Below, piece after piece: positions 40,672 through 50,192 of a DNA stretch of 64,000 nucleotides (positions are counted from its first letter, which is position 1; the number at the start of each line of letters is the position of its first letter). This DNA comes from a bacterium (lineage in GTDB: Bacteria > JAUVQV01 > DATDCY01). Both the position numbers and the translations under genes were made by a program. The DNA is taken from contig DATDCY010000012.1 in the NCBI GenBank assembly GCA_036524115.1, forward strand, positions 1-64,000, in the 5' to 3' direction. The notes under the pieces are model-generated. The model searched no databases. It worked only from the letters and a program-made list of their open reading frames with translations, and had not been told where the DNA came from.

Positions 40672-43656
40672 CTAGGGGAAGACGGTCGCCTCCTCGCAGT
40701 AGAAGTTGTCGAAGAAGGTCTCCACCTGGGAGGCGCCGAGCCCGAGCCAGCCGGCGACCGCCCTCTTGAACTTGAAGGCGCCCTTCAGCCTGCCGTCGAG
40801 GTAGACCCGCACGTACCCGGCGGAGTCCAGGTCGGCGCGCAGCCGGTACCACCTGCCGACGACCGTCGGCACGAAAATCGTCTTCTTGATCCCGCCGGCT
40901 TCCGTCCCGAGATACCCGGCCTGCCCGACGACGATCCTGCCGGGCAGCAGCTTCACGTACCGGTAGCGCTGGTGGTCACTCTGGTACGCGAAGAGGAGGC
41001 TGGCGTTGGCCGCGGAGCCCCCGCCCGAGAGCTTCGTCTTTATCTCGAACTTGCCCGTCAGGAACGCGCTGAAGTTGTTGTTGACGACGCGGTTGTCCAC
41101 GTTCGCCGTGGACGCCAGCTGCTTGGCGCTGTTCACGCGCCAGCTCGCGTACCGGTAAGGGAGCCAGTCCGGGTCGCCGGCGTCGCTGCCGTCGGTGAAG
41201 TCGTCGCGGTGGATGATCGGCGCGGCGATGAACGAGAACCAGGTGAACGGGCCCGGGACCGGTCCGCCCGGCGTCAACGCGACCACCCGCCAGTAGTACG
41301 TGTTGCCGGCGACCTTCTCCGGGAAGATGCGCGAGTTCGTCGCGATCGTGTCCAGCAGCGTCAGCGGCGCCAGCGGGTCCGTGCCGTAGTAAAGCTCGTA
41401 GCCGGTCGCGCCGGCGACGGCGTCCCACATGAACTTTGTCTCCGAGGTCACCACGGACGAGCCCTGCGGCGGGAATGCGTTGTAGATGCCCGGGGCAGGG
41501 GAGGCGGCGGACGTCGAGAAGACCACCGAGTAATAGCCGGTCGAATCCAGGTTGTTGTCGCTCACGACGAGTGTGTAGAGCCCCCGCTGCAGGAGCGTGT
41601 GACTCAGCTTCTGCGGCATCAGCGACCCGGTGGCGGACGCCTCGATTGCCCCGCCGCCGGGGGGGTAGAGGTAGATCTCCGGCTGCACGCTCGAGTAGGC
41701 ATAGGCCGCAGCCGTGAGGGTGATCCGGTCGCCGGGGCGGCCGTAGAAGTGGTAGACATCCTGGTCCGCGCCATAGTGGAACGCGCCGACCTTCACTTCC
41801 TTGTGCGCGATCATGCCGCCGTCGTTGTCATCCGCGTTGTCCGACGGGGAGATGCCCCCGGGGATCTGAACCAGCGAGAAGGCGTACGTGCCCGAAGCGT
41901 TCAGGCCGGCGTCGCTGATCACCACCGAGTAGACGCCGGTCTCCTGCAGCTGCCAATTCTCGCGCGTCGCCCTCGTCACCGGCAGAGAGGACTGCTCGAG
42001 GTTGCCTCCGGGCGCGTACAGGCGTATCTGCGGCTCGAGACCGGAGGAAGGCGACGAGGCGGCCACGGCGACCGTGGTCCCTGCCGTGCCGTAGAAGAGA
42101 TAGACGTCGGTGTCCGCCTGATAGCTGAGCACTCCGGCCTTGGTTCCGCCGGACATGATCGTGCCGCCGTCCGCATCGCCCGCCGAGGTGACGGCCCCCG
42201 GTATCGTCACGAGCGCGATCGCGTACCACCCTTCGGCGTCGAGGTTGAAGTCGCTCACAACGGCCGTGTAGGTTCCGCTCTGCGCGGGCAACCGCTGCTC
42301 CAGCCACTGCGAGTCCTTGCTGCCGATTGCCTGCGCGACAAAGGACCCGTCGGGCGCATAGAATCGAATCTCGGGCTGCACGCCGCCGGTGTTCTCGGCC
42401 GTCGTCAGGATCACCATCTCACCGCCCTGGGCGTCGAACTGGAAGATGTCGGTGTCGGAGCGGTTCGAAAGGTACCCGAGCTTCGTCTCGCCCGAGGCGA
42501 TGATCCCGCCGTCGGCGTCGTCCGCCGAAGCGGCCGCGCCCGGGATCTTCGCCAGGGACAGCGAGTACCACCCCTCGGCGTTCAAGCCGTAGTCGCTCAC
42601 GAGGATCGTGTAGGTCCCGCTCGCTGCGGCGACCGCGTCAAGCAGATGACCGGACGTGCTGCCGAGACTCGAGGCCTCGAGTGCGCCCCCCGCCGGCGGG
42701 TACAGGTAGAACTCCGGCTGGACACCGCTCCCCGAGAGTGGCGCTGTCGTGATGACGATCCGGTCGCCGGCGGTCGCCGCGAACTGAAAGAGGTCGCTGT
42801 CCACCGCGGGCGAGAGGTAGCCGAGCTTCGTCTCGCCCGAAGCGATCGGGCCGCCATCGCCGTCCGTCGCCGACGCGGCGTCGCCGGGGATCTTGGCGAA
42901 CGAAAGCGTATAGCTGCCGTAATTGTTCATGCCATAGTCGCTGACGAGCAGCGTGTACTTCGTGCCGCCGGCGGCTGGCCCGAGGCGGTAATCCACGCGG
43001 CGGGTGCTGAGGTTCCCGGTTCCGGGAAAGTCCGCCGCGGGGCCACCGCCGCCGGGGGGGAACAGGTACAGCTCCGGCTGCGGACCGGAGCCGGAAACGG
43101 TGACGACGATGCGATCATCGGGCGATCCGTCGAACTGGAAGCAGTCCATGTCGGCGTTCCCCGTGATCGACCCGCCGACACTCTGGCCCGAGGAGACGGG
43201 ACCGCCGTCGGGATCCACGGCCGAGGCGAGCAGACCGGGGTCGATGGCGGCCGCGCTCACGTTCGTGAAGGCGATCGAGTAATACCCGTCGTTGTTGGCG
43301 CCGTTGTCGCGCACGGTGATTGTGTACTCGCCGTCCGCCGGGAGCTGGTGCGTCAAGCGGAACATGCTGAACGAGCCCGTCGCGGACGCGATGGCCGGCG
43401 CCGGGCCCGGCCCTGCGAGGACGATCTCCGGCTGCACGCCGCCGCTGCCGTCCTGGGCCGTGGCGACCACGACCCGGTCCCCGGCGGAGCCGGTGAACGT
43501 CCAGGTCTCCTCCCGGTTGTTCCCTCCGGTGCCGCCCAGGAGAAGGCCGGAGCGGGTCTCGCCCGAGGCGATGCCCGCCGCCTCGGCGCTGGCGGGGCCC
43601 AAGGTGCCCAGGACGGCGATGACGGCGATCAGCCGGAACGGGACGCGGTGCAGCAT
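40672..43656 (-). CDS. Large secreted surface protein: six PPC-like repeats, fibronectin III-like domain, jelly-roll
   Basis: The product (994 residues) has a signal peptide (about 1-27). Six repeats of about 120 residues follow, each with an opening like DADGGxIxSGETKLGYL, a core AGDRIVIT and a closing SGTYTILVSDYG. This is the bacterial pre-peptidase C-terminal (PPC) fold. A fibronectin-like domain comes next (TKFMWDAVAGATGYELYYG) and then the jelly-roll shared with two neighbouring proteins. It has no peptidase of its own. GGGAGGA precedes ATG 43656, and a sigma-70-type promoter lies at 43742-43770. Likely an extracellular adhesin or matrix protein; repeated domains suggest long, stalk-like shape. 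Confidence 0.83.
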   Translation of the reverse strand: MLHRVPFRLIAVIAVLGTLGPASAEAAGIASGETRSGLLLGGTGGNNREETWTFTGSAGDRVVVATAQDGSGGVQPEIVLAGPGPAPAIASATGSFSMFRLTHQLPADGEYTITVRDNGANNDGYYSIAFTNVSAAAIDPGLLASAVDPDGGPVSSGQSVGGSITGNADMDCFQFDGSPDDRIVVTVSGSGPQPELYLFPPGGGGPAADFPGTGNLSTRRVDYRLGPAAGGTKYTLLVSDYGMNNYGSYTLSFAKIPGDAASATDGDGGPIASGETKLGYLSPAVDSDLFQFAATAGDRIVITTAPLSGSGVQPEFYLYPPAGGALEASSLGSTSGHLLDAVAAASGTYTILVSDYGLNAEGWYSLSLAKIPGAAASADDADGGIIASGETKLGYLSNRSDTDIFQFDAQGGEMVILTTAENTGGVQPEIRFYAPDGSFVAQAIGSKDSQWLEQRLPAQSGTYTAVVSDFNLDAEGWYAIALVTIPGAVTSAGDADGGTIMSGGTKAGVLSYQADTDVYLFYGTAGTTVAVAASSPSSGLEPQIRLYAPGGNLEQSSLPVTRATRENWQLQETGVYSVVISDAGLNASGTYAFSLVQIPGGISPSDNADDNDGGMIAHKEVKVGAFHYGADQDVYHFYGRPGDRITLTAAAYAYSSVQPEIYLYPPGGGAIEASATGSLMPQKLSHTLLQRGLYTLVVSDNNLDSTGYYSVVFSTSAASPAPGIYNAFPPQGSSVVTSETKFMWDAVAGATGYELYYGTDPLAPLTLLDTIATNSRIFPEKVAGNTYYWRVVALTPGGPVPGPFTWFSFIAAPIIHRDDFTDGSDAGDPDWLPYRYASWRVNSAKQLASTANVDNRVVNNNFSAFLTGKFEIKTKLSGGGSAANASLLFAYQSDHQRYRYVKLLPGRIVVGQAGYLGTEAGGIKKTIFVPTVVGRWYRLRADLDSAGYVRVYLDGRLKGAFKFKRAVAGWLGLGASQVETFFDNFYCEEATVFP
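41530..43570 (-). repeat. Six tandem PPC-like protein repeats within one gene
   Basis: The coding sequence repeats about every 360 bases. Recurrent phrases at protein level are SGETKLGYL, PEIYLYPPGG and VSDYGLNAEGWYSL. Copies have diverged, with the third and fourth from the N-terminus most alike, so this is old internal duplication rather than recent DNA repeat growth. Confidence 0.75.
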
Positions 43657-43741
43657 GACAGACAGTTCCTCCCTGGCGTTGGGACGCTCTAGGCCGAAAC
43701 GACGCAAAGATCCCTCGATTCTCGCGTTTCCTATTAACGCA

Positions 43742-43770
43742 ATAATCATGTGGCCGGCCTCGCATGTCAA
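43742..43770 (-). promoter_or_regulatory. Sigma-70-type promoter of the PPC-repeat gene
   Basis: On the minus strand TTGACA (43765-43770), 17 bases, GATTAT (43742-43747). Predicted start near 43735, giving a leader of about 80 bases. This gene does not have the CRP-type box of its neighbours. Confidence 0.6.
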
Positions 43771-43864
43771 GGGGACGCTCTTGATCGATGCCCGGACTTC
43801 ACCGGGGCGAACCCGCATTTGCCGCGCTGGAGCGTCGCGCTTCATGATAAGAGAGTGAACAAAG

Positions 43865-43893
43865 TTGATATCAGGGGACCGATTTGGTAAGAA
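43865..43893 (+). promoter_or_regulatory. Weak candidate promoter of prsT
   Basis: TTGATA (43865-43870), 17 bases, TAAGAA (43888-43893), 30 bases before the ATG at 43923. The -10 is poor. No sigma-54 promoter was found here. Confidence 0.25.
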
Positions 43894-43922
43894 TGTCCGC
43901 AAATCAATTCAGAGGAGCAATC

Positions 43923-46205
43923 ATGCACGGTCAGGTGCGGAAGGTTTCGCTGTGTCTCCTCGTCGCGATGGCATTCTCTCTCCTTCCGGGGTGCAGTTCA
44001 GAGCAGAAGAAGGCGAAGCATCTCAAGCGGGGCGAGGCCTACCTGGCGGAGTCGAAGGTGCGCGAGGCGATCATCGAGTTCCGGAACATGCTGCAGATCG
44101 ACTCCCGGGACGCACTCGCGTACTACAAGCTCGGCCTGGCGTATCTCATGACCGGACAGGTCAAGGAGGCGTACGCCGATCTCTCGCGGAGCGTGGAATT
44201 GAACGCGGAGAACGTCGACGCGCAGCTCAAGCTCGCGGGCATTCTGCTCTCCGCCGGAGAGACCGGAAAGGCCAGAGAGAAGGTGACGCTCGTGCTGGCG
44301 AAGGAGCCGGGCAACGTCGAAGGGCACCTGCTGATGAGCGGGGTCGACGCCGCCTCAAAGGACATCGACGGCGCGATCGCCGAGGCGAAGAAGGCAGTCG
44401 AGCTCGACCCCAAGCGGATGCAGTCCTCCATACGGCTGGCCGAGCTGTATGCGGCCGCGCGCCAGACGGCCAAGGCCGAGGAGACGCTGAAGGCCGCGCT
44501 CGGCGTCGACGCGAACTCGCCGGAGGCGCACGCCGCTTACGGCGAGTTTCTGCGGGTCACGGGTCGCGTGGACGAAGCCGAGACGCAGTTCAAACGCGTG
44601 GTGGAACTTCAGCCCCAGAAGGCCGAGTCGCACGTCCTGCTCGCACGTTTCTACATCGCGACGCGGCGGCCCGAGCCGGCGGGAAAGGCGCTGGCCGCGG
44701 CCATCGCGGCCGAGCCGAAGAACCCGATGCCCTACTTCACCCTCGCCGACTTCCAGCGCGCGCAGGGAAGCAGCGCCGAAGCCGAGGCGACGCTGCGCAA
44801 GGTCCTGGAATTCGACGCGGGGAACGCCCGCGCTCTCGGGACGATCGGGGAGGCCGCCCTGCTGCGCGGGAGGCCCGACGAGGCCGCCGCCACGGTCGAG
44901 GAGCTGCTCAAGCGCAACCCGAGCGACCCCCAGGGGCTGCTGCTCAAGGGCAGGATCGCCATGGGACGCGGCCAGTACCGGGAGGCCTTGGACACGTTCC
45001 AGGCTGCCACCAAGGCCGCGCCGAACTTTGCGCCCGGGTGGTACTCGCTGGCGCTGGCCCACTTCGCGAACAAGGATGCGGAGCAGGGGAGGGCAGCGCT
45101 GCAGGAGGCGCTCAAGGTCGCGCCCGACTACCGCGAGGCGCGGTTGACTCTCGCGGATCTCGCGCTCAAGTCGAAGAACTTCGACGCGGCGCTCGAGGAA
45201 AGCAGCAGAGTCCTCGAGAAGGACCCCGACAACTACCAGGCGCGGTTGATCGCGGGCAGCGCCGCCTATTGGAAGAAGGACCTGGTCACGGCCGAGCGGC
45301 ACTTTCAGGAGCTGTTGCGGATCGACCCGAAGAACCCGAACGGATTCCAGCTGATGGGCAGGCTGGCCGTCGCGAAGGGAAGGCTCGACGAGGCCGCTGC
45401 GCAGATGGAGAAGGCGCTCGCGCTCTCACCCGACTTCCTCCCGGCGCTCCAGGACCTCGCGATGCTGGCGATGATGCAGAAGCAGCCCGAGAAGGCGCTC
45501 GCCCGCGTGCAAAAGCAGGTCGAGGCGTCGCCGAGGAACCCGGCGTACCACCAGCTTCTCTTCCAGCTCTACGAGCGCGCCGGCAAGCTCGATCTCGCCG
45601 AGGCCAGCCTGAGGAAGGCCATGGACCTGGCGCCGGGGAACAACGGTCTCTACGTCGCCCTCGGCTCCTTCTACGGGCGGCACGGCATGATCGACAAGGC
45701 GTTGCGGGAGGGGCAGACGGCCGTGGAGAAGCAGCCGGACTCGCTGCAGGCGCGTATGCTGCTTGGCGTCCTGTATGACTCGCGCGGGGAGACGGCCAAG
45801 GCCAAGGAGCAGTACGAGGCGGTCCTGCGGATCGACCCGAAGTTCGGTCCGGCGGCGAACAATCTCGCCTGGATCGAGGCCGAGCACGGCGGCAGCCTGG
45901 ATCGGGCCATGCAGCTTGCGCAGATCGCGCAGGACAAGCTGCCGCAGGACCCGAACGTCGCCGACACCCTCGGCTGGGTCTTCTACAAGATGAACATGTT
46001 CTCGCGCGCCGTGACCTCCCTGGAGGAGGCCCGCGAGAAGATCGGCGACAACCCGGTCGTCCGCTATCACCTCGGCATGGCCTACTTCAAGAGCGGCAAG
46101 AACGCGCAGGCCGCCGCGGAGTTGAAGAAGGCGCTGGAGCTGAGTTCGGCCTTCGGCGGCGCGGACGAGGCGCGAAAGACACTGGGGGAGATCGGGAGCA
46201 AGTAG
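43923..46205 (+). CDS. prsT: PEP-CTERM system TPR-repeat lipoprotein PrsT
   Basis: The product (760 residues) has a lipoprotein signal ending LLPGC (C24) and then about 20 tetratricopeptide repeats up to the C-terminus (for example AYYKLGLAYLMTGQVKEAYADL). Length, lipid anchor and place next to a PrsR-type regulator match the PEP-CTERM-associated PrsT family. PrsT proteins are thought to help export or assemble exopolysaccharide in the periplasm or outer membrane. AGGAG precedes ATG 43923; an earlier in-frame start at 43884 would spoil the signal peptide. It is divergent from the PPC-repeat gene, and PrsR follows 51 bases downstream. Confidence 0.9.
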   Translation: MHGQVRKVSLCLLVAMAFSLLPGCSSEQKKAKHLKRGEAYLAESKVREAIIEFRNMLQIDSRDALAYYKLGLAYLMTGQVKEAYADLSRSVELNAENVDAQLKLAGILLSAGETGKAREKVTLVLAKEPGNVEGHLLMSGVDAASKDIDGAIAEAKKAVELDPKRMQSSIRLAELYAAARQTAKAEETLKAALGVDANSPEAHAAYGEFLRVTGRVDEAETQFKRVVELQPQKAESHVLLARFYIATRRPEPAGKALAAAIAAEPKNPMPYFTLADFQRAQGSSAEAEATLRKVLEFDAGNARALGTIGEAALLRGRPDEAAATVEELLKRNPSDPQGLLLKGRIAMGRGQYREALDTFQAATKAAPNFAPGWYSLALAHFANKDAEQGRAALQEALKVAPDYREARLTLADLALKSKNFDAALEESSRVLEKDPDNYQARLIAGSAAYWKKDLVTAERHFQELLRIDPKNPNGFQLMGRLAVAKGRLDEAAAQMEKALALSPDFLPALQDLAMLAMMQKQPEKALARVQKQVEASPRNPAYHQLLFQLYERAGKLDLAEASLRKAMDLAPGNNGLYVALGSFYGRHGMIDKALREGQTAVEKQPDSLQARMLLGVLYDSRGETAKAKEQYEAVLRIDPKFGPAANNLAWIEAEHGGSLDRAMQLAQIAQDKLPQDPNVADTLGWVFYKMNMFSRAVTSLEEAREKIGDNPVVRYHLGMAYFKSGKNAQAAAELKKALELSSAFGGADEARKTLGEIGSK

Positions 46206-46256
46206 GATCCGCGCCGGCCTCCATCCATTCGGTGTTGAGAAACAGGGACGTGGTTC

Positions 46257-47648
<1,392 letters not shown>

Positions 47649-47666
47649 TCTCGCTCTTCTTTGAAC

Positions 47667-47683
47667 TGTAAAACTGTCTTACA
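47667..47683. promoter_or_regulatory. Palindrome TGTAA-N7-TTACA, candidate PrsR site
   Basis: Perfect five-base arms (47667-47671 and 47679-47683) lie 116 bases upstream of the sigma-54 promoter, a normal distance for an enhancer-binding protein. It is the best palindrome in the AT-rich gap after prsR. That PrsR binds it is inference. Confidence 0.5.
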
Positions 47684-47790
47684 TGTTGCCAGACGGTCGC
47701 AGCACCACAAAGGACCTGCATTCTGGCGTCGATCATTTAAAAAGCAATATAATCAATGTGTTAGATTCGCAGATGCCCTACATTTCGGTT

Positions 47791-47806
47791 TGGCACAACT
47801 CATGCA
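47791..47806 (+). promoter_or_regulatory. Sigma-54 promoter of the PEP-CTERM protein gene
   Basis: TGGCACA, four bases, ATGCA: GG (47792-47793) and GC (47804-47805) are ten bases apart. Predicted start near 47817, about 70 bases before the ATG, the same leader length as at the OFA transporter. Confidence 0.78.
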
Positions 47807-47885
47807 AACATGATTCAGGCAGAGAGCGATGATGACGAAAATGGGACGGTTGGTCTTCGGCGAGCACAGCGAAAGGAGATTGGTT

Positions 47886-48374
47886 ATGAAGAAGAAATGG
47901 ATGGTGTTGGTGGTGGCCGCCCTGGTCCTGACGCTAGTACCGGTGGGACGCGCGCTGGCGACTACGATAACGCTGGACCTCCACAATAACGATGCTCCGA
48001 TCTGCGCTCCCGGGACGGAGGGGTGCCCGAATGACGGCACCTATTGGCATTTCGTGATCGCTCCGGACAATGATTGGGCGACCTTCGTCCAGGTGCATCT
48101 CAATCTTGGCACCTCGTTCTACGACACATCGCTGTGGATTCAGCCACAGGTCGATCAGGTGTATGTGGCGGTGCCGACGGGGTTCCACTACGACGACCTT
48201 CTTGTGAGTGGCAGCACCGCGACCGTTACCTATGCCGGGGATCTTCCTAAGAATGCCAAGTTCGTCCTGAGTCATGTCTGCGTGGCGAGTCAGGTTCCCG
48301 AGCCTTCTTCGCTGTTGCTTCTCGGCAGCGGAATCCTCGGCCTGGGCCTGATCCGCCGCCGGCGCCGCGCCTAG
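47886..48374 (+). CDS. Short PEP-CTERM sorting-domain protein
   Basis: The product (162 residues) has a signal peptide (1-26, MKKKWMVLVV onward), a beta-rich central part with two cysteines in CAPGTEGC and a PEP-CTERM tail (137-162): VPEP, a hydrophobic helix with LLGSGILGLGL, and five arginines. An exosortase should cut at the PEP motif and attach the protein to the surface or polysaccharide. AAAGGAGA precedes ATG 47886. A sigma-54 promoter and candidate PrsR site lie upstream and a terminator follows, so it is a single-gene unit. No enzymatic motif was seen; the core is not assigned to a family. Confidence 0.92.
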   Translation: MKKKWMVLVVAALVLTLVPVGRALATTITLDLHNNDAPICAPGTEGCPNDGTYWHFVIAPDNDWATFVQVHLNLGTSFYDTSLWIQPQVDQVYVAVPTGFHYDDLLVSGSTATVTYAGDLPKNAKFVLSHVCVASQVPEPSSLLLLGSGILGLGLIRRRRRA

Positions 48375-48399
48375 ATTCGCCGGCCGCTCCGCAGCAACG

Positions 48400-48438
48400 C
48401 CGCCGCCCCTCGCAAGACGGGGCGGCGGTTTCTTTTTG
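48400..48438 (+). terminator. Rho-independent terminator after the PEP-CTERM gene
   Basis: Perfect ten-base arms CCGCCGCCCC (48400-48409) and GGGGCGGCGG (48419-48428), nine-base loop, then TTTCTTTTTG. A textbook intrinsic terminator. Confidence 0.93.
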
Positions 48439-48477
48439 TCTCCCGTCACTTGGATGGCGCTCTCTCCTGATCAGCGC

Positions 48478-49059
48478 TCAATCCAAACGGACGTCGTCCA
48501 GGTAAATGGTCACTGGGGCCCGGGGATTCGCGACGAAGATGAACACGCGGCGGATGGACTCCCGGCGCAGGGGGCGGTGCGAGCCCGAGGTCACGAGCGA
48601 GGGCAGGGGGACAGCGATCCGATTGGCCCCCGGAACCAGTGAGAAGGTCCTGTTGAAGCGCTCCGGGAAGTCGGGGTACTCGGCGTCGTCGATGCGAAGC
48701 GTCAAGGGGACGTTGTTCGCGGCCGGGTTATACGCGTCGAATCGGAGCAGCCTCCGCCGGGACCAGTCCGGATCGAACGAGGCGAAGGTGATCCCAGGAT
48801 AGGGCCGCGGATTGCCCGCGCTCGCCGGATAGAGCGTCATTTCCAGACTCGACCGGCCCGATGTTGCGTGCGAGGCAGAGAGGCGATAGATGGCGCCGCA
48901 CTGCCACTGCAACTCGTCAAGAATGTCGCGCCTCTCGAACTCGTACTCGAATGGCCGTGTACGCTGACAGGCGACCAGGCCGATCGCGACGGTGAGAGCC
49001 GTCGCGGTTCGGCGGGTCGTACCTGACGACATGAGGCGACGGACAGCCGGGGCAATCAC
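48478..49059 (-). CDS. Lipoprotein of unknown function with a carbohydrate-binding-like beta domain
   Basis: The product (193 residues) has a lipoprotein-like signal ending GLVAC (C31 counted from the GTG start), then one beta-sandwich-like domain with LRFDAYNPAANNVPLTLRID, RIAVPLPSL and a closing VTIYLDDVRL. This pattern resembles CBM-like domains that end in a YLDDVR strand; I do not recognise the family. The GTG at 49059 lies one base after the phosphoesterase stop and has AGGAGG upstream, inside that gene, so translation is coupled. An internal ATG at 49032 lacks a ribosome site. Likely anchored in the outer membrane. Confidence 0.65.
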   Translation of the reverse strand: MIAPAVRRLMSSGTTRRTATALTVAIGLVACQRTRPFEYEFERRDILDELQWQCGAIYRLSASHATSGRSSLEMTLYPASAGNPRPYPGITFASFDPDWSRRRLLRFDAYNPAANNVPLTLRIDDAEYPDFPERFNRTFSLVPGANRIAVPLPSLVTSGSHRPLRRESIRRVFIFVANPRAPVTIYLDDVRLD

Positions 49060-49060
49060 G

Positions 49061-49900
49061 CTACGGCCTCCTGAACTCGAAGAGCACGATTTCCGGTGGA
49101 GCGCCGAGGCGAAATGGCAGACGAGATGTGCCGATTCCCCGCGTCACGTAGAGGAACTTCTTGTCTTCCCGATACAGACCGGACGGGTGCGACGGGTCCG
49201 GCAGCAACCGCAGAAGGCGCCAGGCCCACGTGGGGAGCCAGACTTGGCCGCCGTGGGTGTCGCCGGAGAGGACGAGGATCTCGCGGGCGGCCGCAATTTC
49301 CGCAAAACTGGTGGAAGAGTGCGAGAGGACAATTGTCGGACCAGACCCTCGAATCAGGCTACGGAGCCTCGCATCGGGGTGCGAGTGGGCCTTCGGATCG
49401 AGTCCCGCAATCCTCAGGGTTCCCGTCCTGGCTGGAATTTCCGCCGCCTGGTCGCGGAGGAAGGTCACGTCATGGCGCGACGTCCGGTCGGGCTCCCCAG
49501 GTTCATGACAGAACTCGCAGGACCGGCGCGCGCCGGTCGCATCGGCGTCGCCGAGCACTGCAAAAACCCCTAGGGGGGCGTGCAACCCGGCCAGGAAGGC
49601 GAGCGCCTGGTCGTAGGCCCTTCCGCGCGCGCCCCATTCCACGAAATCACCCCCCAGGAGTATCAGGTCGGGCTGGATCTCGTCCAACTGGCGCAGAACC
49701 AGGTTGGGCGCCGGGCCTCCGGCATCGCGGAAGTGGAGATCGCTCAAGAAGGCGACCCGGCAGCCGTCGAGTGCCTTGGACAGATCTCCCTCATTGAAGA
49801 CGATGTTGGTGACACTGATCTGGGTTGGCTCGATAGCCGTCGCGTAGAGGAGGATGGACGCCGCACCGACACCCGCCGCCCATTTCACCCGTGAGCCCAT
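49061..49900 (-). CDS. Membrane-associated metallophosphoesterase (YaeI/YkuE-like)
   Basis: The product (279 residues) has an N-terminal hydrophobic segment (about 6-22) and a calcineurin-like phosphoesterase domain: FLSDLHFRDAGG, LILLGGDFVEWG, VLGDADATG (usually GNHD, here changed), VLSHSS and SGDTHGGQVW. The metal ligands are mostly kept, but Asp-Ala replaces the Asn-His pair in the GNHD motif, which could reduce activity. Relatives cleave lipid or nucleotide phosphodiesters at the membrane. ATG 49900 is chosen at the hydrophobic segment; upstream extension has no membrane or family match. It is divergent from the exosortase-associated operon. Confidence 0.8.
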   Translation of the reverse strand: MGSRVKWAAGVGAASILLYATAIEPTQISVTNIVFNEGDLSKALDGCRVAFLSDLHFRDAGGPAPNLVLRQLDEIQPDLILLGGDFVEWGARGRAYDQALAFLAGLHAPLGVFAVLGDADATGARRSCEFCHEPGEPDRTSRHDVTFLRDQAAEIPARTGTLRIAGLDPKAHSHPDARLRSLIRGSGPTIVLSHSSTSFAEIAAAREILVLSGDTHGGQVWLPTWAWRLLRLLPDPSHPSGLYREDKKFLYVTRGIGTSRLPFRLGAPPEIVLFEFRRP

Positions 49901-49982
49901 CGCAGCCTGAGGATGCCCGATTCTCCGAGGCAAGGCCAGCAGGCCGCCCGTCTCCAGCGGTGCGCGAGACCCGGAACCGTTG

Positions 49983-50019
49983 GCGTAACCTTGACTTCCC
50001 TTACGCAATTGTCTATTTT
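49983..50019 (+). promoter_or_regulatory. Sigma-70-type promoter of the exopolysaccharide operon with overlapping inverted repeat
   Basis: TTGACT (49991-49996), 17 bases, TATTTT (50014-50019); start predicted near 50026, leaving a leader of about 167 bases. An inverted repeat GCGTAA (49983-49988)/TTACGC (50001-50006) brackets the -35, so a bound protein would block RNA polymerase. No sigma-54 promoter was found here. Confidence 0.6.
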
Positions 50020-50192
50020 GTTTGCGGTTTTGCTTCGGACAGACAGCCATTATTGGGTACCGGGCGGCCGAGGCTCTTGAGCGTCGGCCTGCGGCGGTAG
50101 CCCGTCTCGGTTTTCCTTGATCGACTCTGGGCTTACCTTTCAGAACCTCAGCCAGACTCTGATCCGCGCGCTCAGGACAGGAGTCACGCCCT

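Noticed and set aside
40633-43692. Antisense open frame of 1019 codons over the PPC-repeat gene
   Set aside because: Shadow of the repeats; no start signal and no recognisable domains.
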